Assembly: GCA_965153455.1 (NCBI GenBank)
Contig: OZ234494.1
Coordinates: 22,506,001-22,570,000, forward strand
Length of the DNA stretch: 64,000 nucleotides
Reading direction: 5' to 3'
Source: Sphagnum compactum
Taxonomy: Eukaryota > Bryophyta > Sphagnopsida > Sphagnales
The translations under genes and the position numbers were made by a program. Shown one piece after another: positions 15,090 to 26,010 of this stretch (position 1 is the stretch's first letter; the number at the start of each line of letters is the position of its first letter). Under the pieces are notes generated by a model. That model worked only from the letters and a program-made list of their open reading frames with translations. It was not told the origin of the DNA and did not search any database.

Positions 15090-17485
15090 TTAGTGAAAAT
15101 GAAGTTGAGAGTGGTGGGCTTGTAGGATTTGAAGCATGGGTAACAAATTACTCATTGCCAAAGAGTTTAGCAAGGATGGTGAGGAGATTTTTGAAACTGA
15201 AGAAGTTACACTACAAGAGCAATTGTTAATGGATTTGGAACTCAACCAAATCTTTTGGCTCACATGACAATGATTATCAAACATGTGGGTTTTTTTAAAA
15301 CTCAATGATGTGAATGTTGTTAATCCTTGTAAATTTCAAAAACTAAAATGTTTCATTTGCCACAATAAAGGTTTGGTTATGTGTAACAAAAACCATGACA
15401 TTAATGCCATGAATTCACATGTTGCATTAGAACATTTTACAATTTTGGCCTTATACCAAGCATGGATACCTTTATTACCATGGCAACTTTTGATAATGTA
15501 CTTCTAAAAAGAAGAAGATTAAACCAACTAGTGAATCCATTATTAAATTTTTTCAATAGAGGAGTCCTTTACAAAAAAGAATGATTCTAGTCAAGAACAA
15601 TTCCTTGAGGATTTGGTCTTCTACATACCAAAATGCTACCACCCATTGAATTCCATTGAATATTTGTGGTTGAGAAGGCTTGTCCACCATCAATGTAGTT
15701 GAGTTGTCTTCCTTATTAGATGGTAGTTGATTGGTGAAATTATCCCAAACACGGTCAGTAAGACCATGGAACACCATGTTCTTCCTACGCTTACTAAAAC
15801 CAACATAGTGACTACCACTTTTGATTTATGTGTGTCCTGGTTCAACTTTGATATTTTTGCATTGGTTGTTAATTACATTAACAAAAATTGACAACCTTAT
15901 CATATCACAATGGGCATTTTTGAGGTTGTTGAAACAACGAGGGTTGTTATGGTTATGCAATTGAAGGAATTGCTTTCCTAGTATGAATTGTTGGACAAAG
16001 TGATTATGTATATGAAGGATGAGGGTGCCAATTTGAGTACCCTCACAACGGCCTTGACCATTATTATTTCTTGTGCTCCACTTTCCTTGCCACACAACCT
16101 TATGCTACAATTTGTTACGAACATGCCATGTCTAAATGCTGTTAGTATGCTACTAATGACACTAAGGTATGTGTTAGGATGTGGGAGGTTTCTATTAAGG
16201 ATGCCTAATTTTTCTCCATAAGATTATTACTTGGACTCAAAAAAGTGTCAAGGGTAGATAGGAGTGGGTTAAGGCTTGCAAAAATTCCAAACATTCCCCT
16301 CAAAAATTGAAAACTCATGTTAAGATTAGATTTGCCTCCAAGGTGATTCTATTCAAAGAGACCCTTGAATTCAATGACACCATAAACCTTTGTTATTCAA
16401 GGCAAACCATTGCCTTGTAGAGTAGAATTCCTATTCCAAAGACATGGGCTATGGTTGAAAAAATGTTAGAGATTCAGACTCCAATTGTTAGCCAATATGT
16501 TCTGAATCAATCTCATGGGCATTGGTTGTTGCCTAATGCCATTTGTGTTGCCATATCCATGATTGTTGGCATGTGCAACATTAATTTTGTTGCAACAGAT
16601 GTGAAGCAAGCCATATGTGGGCCAACAATTGCATGGTTTTTAAAAAAAAGTTTTTGTTTTTTCATTCAAATAAATAAAAATAATAATTGTTTGATTTTAT
16701 TTGTTGAATTGTAGGCTGGAAACTTTGATTCAAAGTTACTGCACCTTGGGCATCACTTGAAAGTTGAGGTGATGTTGTTTTGAGGCCATTTCTGGCATTT
16801 GCATCATCATTTCAACCTTGTGCCATTCATAACATGGGGTTCTTATGCTTGACCCTCATTTGAGATTATGTTGGCCTTGAATTGGCCATGCAAATTGCTA
16901 TAGACTATGATTGTGAAATTTTCTTGCCATTACTTTTGATTGCCTATAATATTTTGACCACAACTTCTATCATTGTTAACCTAGTTACATCTATTGTGTT
17001 TGAACTAGGTGCATTTGGAAACTTGACTTTTCTTAAAGAGACTACCTTGGGGCTTCTTAAATTTGAACTTTCACTTTTTAGGATAATTGTAATGCCTATA
17101 GATGCATTTAATCCTTTCATTTGGTGGGCAAAACATTAGCAATAGTTTCCAAACATTGGATATTTTGCACGTCAAATGATGGGGATTTTTGGGTCACAAA
17201 TTGAAATTCAAATAATCTTTAGTATAGTAGGTGTTATCATTGGTTTGAAATGTTGCCGACTTGAGATTAACAATTTAAAGCATTGTTGTGGTTGTTGTGG
17301 GTTGTCTTCCGATTTGAGATTTAGACCCACTAGTTATAATCATGAAAAATTAGCCTGATGATCCCAAATTTGGGTGCATTAATCCCTAGCCTAAGTCAAT
17401 TGAAGAATACATTGACATTGAAAGTAGCATGGTTTTAGATTATGAAGAATTCATATTTGGTTTCAATTTGTTTGAAAAAGATTAA
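15090..17485 (+). pseudogene. Decayed hAT-family transposase
   Basis: Broken plus-strand frames carry pieces in the order of a plant hAT transposase. A BED-like zinc-finger segment with CFIC...H...H lies near 15345-15435. A FLEDLVFYIPKCYHPL-like segment follows near 15600-15660, then a KVIMYMKDEGANLSTLTTAL block at about 15993-16055. A C-terminal dimerisation region at about 17095-17300 contains DAFNPFIWWAKH, then GIFGSQIEIQIIFSIVG. An acidic tail ends FGFNLFEKD at the stop 17483-17485. Several stops (for example at 17137-17139) and frameshifts make it nonfunctional. Terminal inverted repeats and an 8-bp target duplication were not identified. Confidence 0.72.
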
Positions 17486-17929
17486 CTTTTTGTAATGTTG
17501 AAAGCTGTAAAATATGAGGAATGAAAAGGAGGTACCCATGAACATCCTTGTTTTAGTTTCCACTATTGTTTTAATCTATTAGCTATAGGTACATTAATTT
17601 TAAATGTTCTTGGTGTTTTTTTAATTTTTTTGTTGTAGGTATTTTAACCTTTAGGGTTAGAGTGGCTCAATGATGAGCAAAGGAAAATTGTGAAACTCCA
17701 TGAAATGTTTGTAGAGCTTTGCAATAGGTTAGAGGGTAGATCTGTCCAATGTCATTTGGATTGTTTGCTCCAAGTACATGTGTCTATTGTTTGTCTTTGT
17801 GTCAATGTTTACATGCGTTACTATTTTTCTATTTTTCAGTTTTTATTCCCATTTGTTAACTATTGTCCAGTTAAAGGATGTGAATGCGCTTGTTGTGGAA
17901 TGTCTTGTGTTTTCAACTTTTACTTTTAA

Positions 17930-18050
17930 CATCAGGGTTTCTTGTGGTTGTTGTGGGTTGTTTTCCATTTTTATTCCTAACCTTGGGGTTTCTTGTGGTT
18001 GTTGTAGGTTGTTTTCAATTTATATTTTTAACATTGCGGTTTTTAGTTTG
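17930..18050 (+). repeat. Short tandem duplication (about 57-bp unit, two copies plus partial)
   Basis: The unit contains 'ggtttcttgtggttgttgt' followed by 'gggttgttttccatttttat'. It appears at about 17935 and again at about 17990, with a degenerate third start near 18040. It lies beyond the hAT coding remnant. Confidence 0.65.
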
Positions 18051-18059
18051 TAGACAATA

Positions 18060-19340
18060 GGGGATTTGACGTATGTCATATTGGATGCTATTTTGGTATG
18101 TATATAATTAATTTTTTAAGTGTTGGAAACACAAGGGTTGTTGTTAACGGGTAAATCTCTACATTAAATAGTTCCATAGGTTTCCTAGTGACTACTAATT
18201 ATTAATGGTAGACTTACCATCCCTTCCCCCTTGGAGGCAGGGTAATGATTGAGGGCTGTAATTTCACCCATTAATAGTTGTTAAAATTGATGGTGAGAGT
18301 GGCCAGTTGTGTTCTAGTTTTAAATGGAGACTGGATTGCAGGTTTTGTGAAACGGAATGCAAATTTGTTGTTGATCAAAGTTGCTTAAGTCAAATGGTAT
18401 TCAAAGCTATTTATGCCTTGGGGGACATTAGTTTAAAAAAATAGAAAATACGTGAGTAAAAATATAGGGTGCAATATATTGGTTGTTGGGTAAGAATTAT
18501 AAGTTTAAAAATAGGGTACATTTTATTCAAATAATCAATTTAATTATAATATAAAATATGAAATAATATGAAATAATGGATTATAATTAATATAAGGTGG
18601 CTTCGATATGTATATATTAAAAAATTAGATAATAATAGGGTGATAAAGAAATAGTTGGACAATTATCTAATACCCCTCTAACAATGGTCGTTTGACGCAT
18701 GTAGATGCCAAACTTTACACATTGTGTCCCTCCCAGGTGTTGATGCAATTGTGTTCATCAATTGAATGCACCATCATTGGTTTGCATGAGCTTGAATGTC
18801 ATTGCTTTCTTGTTTGTATGGTGTTTAAAAGTTTGAGAGTGCACTCTATGTCTGCCACCCAATCTCCTGTCAACTTGCTAAGATTACAGCTAAAGGCAAC
18901 CGGTTACCTATGACTTCAACAATTCTTGTGGCAACCACAATTCAAAGTTCTGGAATGTTAGGCTATAATCTTTGCTAGTTAGCAGCAGGATTACATTAGA
19001 AAACATGCGGTTTCAGTTGTTTGTGATAGTTTCACAGTCACATTTGTGATCTCTGGATCAATCCACTTGGTTTTTTTGTTTGAAAACATTTACCCATTAT
19101 GACCAATTTTGTCAATTTGCATATGCTTGGGTTGGGTTTATGTTTGGTGGGCATCACTCAGCTTTCCATATCTATTTCGCATGCCCATCTAAAAAATAAA
19201 ATTGTCTTATGTTGATGCCCAATGAGCTTATGACCAATTTTGTCAATGCACATGCCCGGGTTTATGTCCGATGGGCATCATCCTTTTCCATATCTATTAT
19301 GCATGCTCGTCTGAAAAAAAAAACATGTCCTATGTCCATG
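18060..19340. other. AT-rich intergenic DNA, nothing recognised
   Basis: There are no supported coding frames. A short local duplication around 19080-19330 repeats 'gaccaattttgtcaat' and 'tttatgtttggtgggcatca' variants. Confidence 0.5.
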
Positions 19341-19341
19341 T

Positions 19342-19773
19342 CCAGCCGGCTTCAATTTGTCAAAAATACATTGAAGCAGCACCCAGCAGCACACCACGAA
19401 GGATGGATGATAAGTGGTCAGGAAACAGTCTTCTGTTGGGTTCCAGTTTCAGTTCCCTAGCTAACCATGGTGGTTACCTCAGTTGCTTCTTTTTTCCCCT
19501 ACCTACCTACTAATAACAACATTACAAGCAGGTTGTTAATAGATAGGTAGTGAAAGCAGCCCTCACCTTTGCGAACCATCTACTTACCTAGTAGTTACCT
19601 ATTTTCCTACCTATCTACCAATAATATTGGACCTATTTTCCTACAGAATTGGTTACCAATGTGAAACCAAATATTAACTCAGTTGATATTCGTTCATCCA
19701 CAAGTGAGTAAAAACAAGCATCCAGTGGATGGTGCGCCGGTGGGTACTGGTTCACTGTGGCGCAAACAAACGT
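19342..19773. mobile_element. MITE-like repeat, diverged copy of the element at 54901-55289
   Basis: It shares 'aaggatggatgat', 'ttctgttgggttccagtt', 'ccctagctaaccatggtgg' and 'catccagtggatggtgcg' followed by 'ggttcactgtgg' with the 54.9 kb copy. The left terminal repeat is partly degraded. The central part is longer and carries ccta/ctac words. Confidence 0.65.
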
Positions 19774-20373
19774 TTTAAGTTTTGGCAGTTTTGCAAGTAA
19801 CACAGAAGTAAGAAGTCAAAGTGAGAAATAAAGTAATTACATATAGTAAAAGACGTCGGGATGAGAAATGAAGCTTCCCCTGAATCTGTCCCGTCAACAA
19901 TTAAATCCTATCAAGCTTCGTTGTCAACATCTAATTTAGTAATGTCCTTTCACTTCAACAAAGCAACTTTTGTTGAGTAAACCCAACCCAAGCTTTCAAA
20001 CTCAGAAGTTTCCAATGTCTTTTGTGCAAGCTGTGCTCTTGACTGCCACACAAAAAAGCAAGTGAGAAATTATTAGAATAATACCCAACTCAAGTAAGGC
20101 ACTGTAAGCAATAATAGTAATTAAAAAAAGTTCTTTTTTTGGGGGAGTTGGTGCCAGTCACTGGAGTGCAAGGGATTACTTAGCCTCATTCCTACAGAAC
20201 CGACTTAGTTATTCCAAGAAAAAATTCAATTCACACCCAAAAAAATAGGGGCTAAGTAGAGATCATTAAATAAATGCTTTACATTTTTATTGCCACAATT
20301 GATACAATGAATGAGTAAGGAGCATCAAATCCAGAGCCTGGATTTTTTATTTTTTTAACATCTCTTCAACTAA
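19774..20373. other. Downstream flank of the GT2 gene
   Basis: This stretch is AT-rich and presumably includes the 3' UTR of the minus-strand glycosyltransferase (around 20280-20373). No further gene is visible. Confidence 0.5.
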
Positions 20374-22431
20374 CTACCAGGCTAATTGTTTGCACCATGA
20401 TTCTTCTGTAATTCCATTGCTTGAGTGAGAATTAGTGATTGCAAAAACAAGCACAACAATCCAAAAGAGGAGAGTAAGCATGGACAGGATTTCGTAAGGG
20501 AGGACTGTCCACGACCACTTTGGTAAGCCGTCTTCGGGTGTGAACTGGGGGACGCCGTTGGCGTCGTAGCGGAGGAAGGACTTGCGTTGCTTGGCTCTGA
20601 TGTTGCGTCCCGGAGACAAAATGTACACCACTGGTACTAACATGTGTGCAGCAGTGCTGATGAAGAAGACTCCCAAGCCAATGACTAGGAATTTCTCTGA
20701 ACAGTTTGCTGAGATTCCACTTGCATGGTAGAATCGAGCCAAGAGAACACCCAAACTCACGAACACGTACATCAGGTGGAATCTCACTAGCTTCAGTTGA
20801 CTGGAATATAATTCCTTCAGATAGCTGATCCAGTTGGGTTTGCGAGAGCTGCCGGCGGATTTGAATCCAGCTGCAGTTGCTGCTGCACTGCTGTCAATGT
20901 TGCTGGTGGGTACAAATGAGAAGGAAGCGTTGAAATTGAAGATTGAGTTTACACACGCTTGCATGTAGTATGGTGTCATCCACCAGAACATGGACTCGTC
21001 GCGGTTGCGCATTTGAATGGACTGCGACATGTTGGACCAAAGACAAATGAATGTGATTCTTGATGCAATCAAGTTCATTGCTAAACACCCAACTAACTGC
21101 AGAGCTTCTTGATCCGTCCCCACTGACAACTTCAAGTCGAAAGCAAGACATGCAAGTAAAACAGTCGCAAGAATGGCGTTGTTGAATGCCATGAAGTAGA
21201 ATGCGGTGTGGTGAAAGTAGAGCACTTTCTGCACGAAGTTGAGTTTGCTATTCTGGCCGAGACAAGTTTTCCAAGAAGCGGCAAACTGCTGCATTGCTCC
21301 TGTGGTCCACCTCATCCTCTGTTTGACGAACCCTTCGAAAGTCCAAGGGGTGAGACCAAATTGTAGCTTCTCATTGATGTATACAGACTTGTAGCCCTGG
21401 TTGAACAACATGTACGCGGTCATCGTGTCTTCCGTGATGGATTGTGGCTGGAAACCACCAATTTCGTCCAAGCATTTACGCCTGAAGAGCGCACCTGTGC
21501 CCACACAGGTGGTGGTTCCCAAACTGTCCCGATGAAATAACACCCTGTTGTATCCCAACATGCAAGAGTCATGCAACGGATCGCCGATGGGTAGATTGTA
21601 GAATGATTGTGGTACCTGCACAAATGCCACATCCGGCGCATCCACGATGTGCGGCAACGTTCGCCGGAGAAAAGAAGACTGCAGGATCATGTCCGCATCC
21701 ATCATCACAACATATTCCGCATTCGAATGCTTGAGGCCATTATTCATGTTACCGCATTTGAAGTGATTTGGCACACCTTTGACTTTGGTGCGACGAATGT
21801 ACTCGAGTTTTCCCGCGGCAGTCTCGACTTGCAATGCCTGACAAAAAGCTCGAAGCTCATCGTCAGCGCCATCGTCCAACACAAAAACCTTGAAACGATC
21901 TTGTGGGTAGTCTAAAGCCAGAGCTGCCTTCACACTCTCGATAGGGACATCTGTGGGCTCTTTGCAGCAGGGAATCAATACGTCCACCGTCGGACACTCC
22001 TCATTACTCCTGGTTGTGATATCGAGCAATCCAAGCTGAGGCCGCCTGCTGGGTGGCAAGATATTGTCAACCGTAGTCAAGAGGGTACAGCAAAGGTACA
22101 GACATTCACAGAACAAAACCAACAACAACCAAGGTCGGGACAAAACTTCAATGGGATATTTTGCGTAGAGGTAGAATCTAGAAACAAGGTAGTAAATTTG
22201 CAAAGCGACGGAGATGATAGTCAAGAAGCTGCACAAAAGATAGTGCTTGAACAGCGCCGCCTGTACTGAAGTTGCAGAGGACACACTAGTACACTTTGGT
22301 ATCCTATTCAGTTCCTTACTGCAACAATCAATCCCATCGAATCTAGTGGAGTGTATGAGTCCATTACACTCATCATCCTCGTTCTTGACTGCTTCATACT
22401 GGACATCTAATCTGGGCTGCCATGACCCCAT
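20374..22431 (-). CDS. Membrane GT2 glycosyltransferase (cellulose-synthase-like), single exon
   Basis: An uninterrupted 685-residue frame starts at the ATG at 22431; the frame is open two codons further but only a TTG lies there. Two N-terminal membrane segments (about 64-88 and 100-120) precede a cytosolic GT-A domain with all four processive GT2 marks: DDG (186-188), DAD (245-247), TED (333-335) and QRMRW (371-375). Four or five membrane spans follow (about 405-432, 443-466, 549-570, 580-606 and 643-667). It should polymerise a beta-linked glycan from a nucleotide sugar at the Golgi or plasma membrane. The length, the lack of plant CesA zinc finger and class-specific insert, and the absence of introns set it apart from CesA and CslA/CslC. 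It looks nearer to bacterial/fungal-type synthases and to the moss arabinoglucan synthase group, but that is from memory. The product cannot be read from sequence. Confidence 0.9.
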   Translation of the reverse strand: MGSWQPRLDVQYEAVKNEDDECNGLIHSTRFDGIDCCSKELNRIPKCTSVSSATSVQAALFKHYLLCSFLTIISVALQIYYLVSRFYLYAKYPIEVLSRPWLLLVLFCECLYLCCTLLTTVDNILPPSRRPQLGLLDITTRSNEECPTVDVLIPCCKEPTDVPIESVKAALALDYPQDRFKVFVLDDGADDELRAFCQALQVETAAGKLEYIRRTKVKGVPNHFKCGNMNNGLKHSNAEYVVMMDADMILQSSFLRRTLPHIVDAPDVAFVQVPQSFYNLPIGDPLHDSCMLGYNRVLFHRDSLGTTTCVGTGALFRRKCLDEIGGFQPQSITEDTMTAYMLFNQGYKSVYINEKLQFGLTPWTFEGFVKQRMRWTTGAMQQFAASWKTCLGQNSKLNFVQKVLYFHHTAFYFMAFNNAILATVLLACLAFDLKLSVGTDQEALQLVGCLAMNLIASRITFICLWSNMSQSIQMRNRDESMFWWMTPYYMQACVNSIFNFNASFSFVPTSNIDSSAAATAAGFKSAGSSRKPNWISYLKELYSSQLKLVRFHLMYVFVSLGVLLARFYHASGISANCSEKFLVIGLGVFFISTAAHMLVPVVYILSPGRNIRAKQRKSFLRYDANGVPQFTPEDGLPKWSWTVLPYEILSMLTLLFWIVVLVFAITNSHSSNGITEESWCKQLAW

Positions 22432-25010
22432 CTTCAAATCTCGAGTACTGAGCTACTGAAATCAAAACCCAGGATCCTCTCAGTTAGATTTTGCCACTGG
22501 AACTCTTCTTTGGCTGAATGCAAATTACCCACTGGCATGAATGAGTCCACAGAGGATCTAAGTTTCTCTCACAATAACAATATCATCATCATCAGCAGCT
22601 CACCAATTTGCAACTACCGCGACATAAGATGTTCATAGCTTGTAGCCAAATGTGGCTAAATCTTCCTATACGGATCATCGCCACTTTTGACTACATCATG
22701 CACATGCTTTGGGCCCTGCGCTGCCCATGTGGTGCTAGAGTGAGCCCAGAAGCTGCCCGGTGTGGACCAGCGCGCGCTTGCTGCCTCTTGTCAGACTTGA
22801 TTCAAAAGATTAAGTCAAATTTGGGGGGGGGGGGGTAAAGCACGAATTCGTAATTTCCATAAATAAAAAATAATAATTTTTAATGAATTTGACATTAGAG
22901 AAATAATTATATATTTATGGATTAATTTTTCATTCCCCTTCATCACTGATTATTCACTCAAAACAAAAAGCCCCATTATAAGGGTTCAGGGTATATTTAG
23001 GGTTTAATTGTGGACTATATACATATGTGTATGCAATGTAGTACTATGGGTGAGTTTTGAGTACTGTAGTTCATGGCTGACTTTGGCATAAATTAAAATT
23101 ATTTTTTAATTTGTCAAAAAATTTGAGAAATTTTTTAGCCCTCATCATGTCAAAAATTTCAAAATTTTTGATTGCAAGAATCTGAAATCAAATCTTGGCC
23201 TTAAGTATGGATGATGAGCACATTAGTTTTTGAACACACTGCCCAGGAGGAAAAACAATAAGAGAACTCTGAAATTGAGTTAGAATTTTAATATGTAAAT
23301 TCCTTATATGTCAAAAAAAAATTCAATCATTAAAAACTCACATAACAATTTTTTTAAAATTTTAAAATAAATAAAAATTATTGGACACTTGTGTGCTGAA
23401 CTTGCCCACTCTGGTACACTATGGTATGTGCCAAATTATGTGTTCTAAAAACAACCTGCTTCTTATTTATGTACTTGGTGAGCTTGCCTTTTGCATACCA
23501 CATTGACTCCAACTTACAAGGCTTTTGAACTCAACATTCTATTTTAACTTAAACCCCATACTAATTTAACCCCCCCATTTGAACTTAACATTCTATTTTT
23601 TCCTAAACAACATAAAGCAAAATTATTGTGCATGGTTTGTGTGAGAATACATATGAATTAGTTTTTTTTTGTCTTAAGTAATGGGTTACACTAAAAATGA
23701 AGACTTAATAACTGCCTCGCCAATCTCATGACAAGACTTGATTTAGGTAAAAGCTGCAAGAAATTATGTTGGAGCTTGCCTAGTATTGAATGCTGCCAAA
23801 AGCTGAGCAACTTTGCAGTACCCAGCTTGGGGATTGTGTGTTTCACATGCCTCTCTCTCTTCACTTTTGTCATTTTGTTGTGCTTGTTTTAATAGAAACG
23901 AGGCATGCGGTGTGACGTCCTGTGTGACTATGTCTCTTCCATGCTTGAATTAAATCAGGGCCTTTGAGTCCAAATCTAACATTTCTTGGGTTTAATATGT
24001 GCCACTAAAGAGGCCTGACTCAAGAAAGTGAAGGTAAAGTACTACGAGTGTATCACTCGGTGCTGGTTCACCCTGGCCATAACCATGCAATGGACAACTT
24101 TTAGAAAAGGGGCATACTTTCCTACAACTACTTACACAAGGACATGGGTTTTTTCCCTAGAAGACACTAATTGCATCAAACCCCAAATCTCACCAAACAT
24201 CATGCAAATACTTCCCTTGTTAGACCATCATCAACAATCAAAGCTTCATAATTCAACTAGGTGAGACTACTTATAACCCATAATGTGGAACCACATTAAG
24301 GTGGAACACAAAAGGACTTCACAAATTAGACTTTTAACAATTTTCAAAATTTCAATTGTATGTCATTCTAATTTATGTGCAAATGATAAAATGGGATTCA
24401 CATCAACAATCATCTTAAGCATCAAAACACACAAAGTACTAAATTCATGACAAAGTTTTTGAAGTCCAATTCATATTTTTTGTATGTAGGTATTCTGAAA
24501 AATCTTATGGAATTTTCAAAAAATGCATCAAATCACCTCATCAAATGCACCACAAAATATATCTATAGCAAAGAATGTTTTTAGATATAATGGACAAATG
24601 ATTAATGTGACATAAAATTGAATCAAGTGTGTAACTTTTTTGGTTTGGAAACGAAATTCACCTAAAAAAGATGAGGTCCTAGAAAGTCCATTATTTGTCA
24701 TGATAATATATTTGGAGCTTTTTTTTTAAGTAATTATAAAGGAAATAAATACTATAGCTGTCCAAACTAATTTACCATGAATGTTCATCGATTTTTCTTG
24801 ACAAATCCATCCCCCATAACTTATGTCAAACTTGACAAAAGTCCTTTGTATTTTTTCAATTATGGACTTTCATGGAGTACCATGAACCCACACAACCATC
24901 ACGAACTCACTCTAGAGACAAAAAAACATACACCTTCCAAATAATAACAGTAGGTGTATTTTGTAATTTATTTAAACCCATTTCCTTGAAGATTTAATGT
25001 TTAAATACAT
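22432..25010. other. GT2 upstream region and AT-rich intergenic DNA
   Basis: 22432-22620 is the probable 5' UTR and promoter of the GT2 gene and has a diverged copy at 30778-31030. A G-run lies near 22823-22836. 23955-24045 matches 49005-49085 (listed as a repeat). No other gene is supported. Confidence 0.55.
23955..24045 (+). repeat. Dispersed repeat, copy 1 of 2 (pair with 49005-49085)
   Basis: Both copies contain 'tttgagtccaaat.taacat' and then 'agaggcct.actcaa' with a similar spacer and a following 'ggtaaag'. The repeat is short and its class is unknown. Confidence 0.6.
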
Positions 25011-25019
25011 CCATATTTA

Positions 25020-26010
25020 ACATGTTATGAAAATGGGTTTACACTGATAGGTGTCAAAAAAAAAAAATCATCCTATTAATCTGGACTAGTCAATTTGGAG
25101 CCACTATTGGGATTAGGATGATTTTTTGACTTGTAAAGTACAAGATTATTTGTCTGGTCATTTTGACTAATAAAAATAGTGGACTATTTGACTATTTGAA
25201 ATTTTACTTAATTTTTTTTAGATTATTATTATTTGAATATGTTTTAAATAGGTAGGTCATAAAAAGGTAAGTAGGTAGGTAGGTCATAAACATAGTTTAA
25301 TCTAACTTATTTAGTTTTTTCAATCTTCCTTAATTTTTTAAGCATGCACATGGGTTACAAGTATAAGGAATTGAATCCCTCATTTTCATAATGAAAAGTC
25401 GAGTTCTTAGCAATGGACTACATTTTTAAAAATTGAATATTTTTGTCAAGTTTTTTATATCACATATTTGTTTTACATTACTCTTAATATAGATAAATTA
25501 AAAAGTTAGGTAATTAGCAAGTAGGTTGAAGATAAGTTGGTATGTAGGTTGTAAGATGATAGGTAGGTAGGTAGGTCTTAGTTACTTGTTCATTTAAATC
25601 TACCTACCTAACCTAGGTAGTAATTAGTTTAGTAGTTAGCATAGATACATAGGTAGACTTAAGCAATTCACCTAGCTTAGGTAATAGTTAACTAGTTTGG
25701 CATATTAACTAACATAAGGTGTCCAATTTGATTAACTAATCATGGGTCATTTGGATTAAGCATGTCATTTTGCTTTGTCCAACTTGATTAAATGTCTCAC
25801 TTGAATAAAAACTGTTGACAATTTTGATCAAGTTGGTCAATTTTTTGACTGAATGTTCATTTTGAGAGATAATCAAATAAGTCATTCTAATCAACTTCCT
25901 TAATCAAAAAATACACGTGTCGTTTACGCCACATGCCTTTAGTCAAAATGGACATGTTCATTAGTCAACGTGAACAAAACAATAAATTTGAACAACTTTA
26001 AAAACCATGA
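25020..26010. mobile_element. Remnant of TAGG-rich CACTA-like element (family of 60945-63083)
   Basis: Its right part (25730-25970) aligns with 62800-63060. Both carry repeated 'ttgactaa/gtcaa' words and then 'tttacgccacatgcctttag' / 'cgtgccccaaacctttag' followed by 'tcaaaa...'. The middle is full of taggtagg words, and a tRNA-like segment lies at 25366-25425. The terminal CACTA motif has decayed, so the boundaries are estimates. Confidence 0.55.

Noticed and set aside
20894-21915. Frames of 73-102 codons in other phases across the GT2 gene
   Set aside because: They lie wholly within the intact 685-residue GT2 frame.
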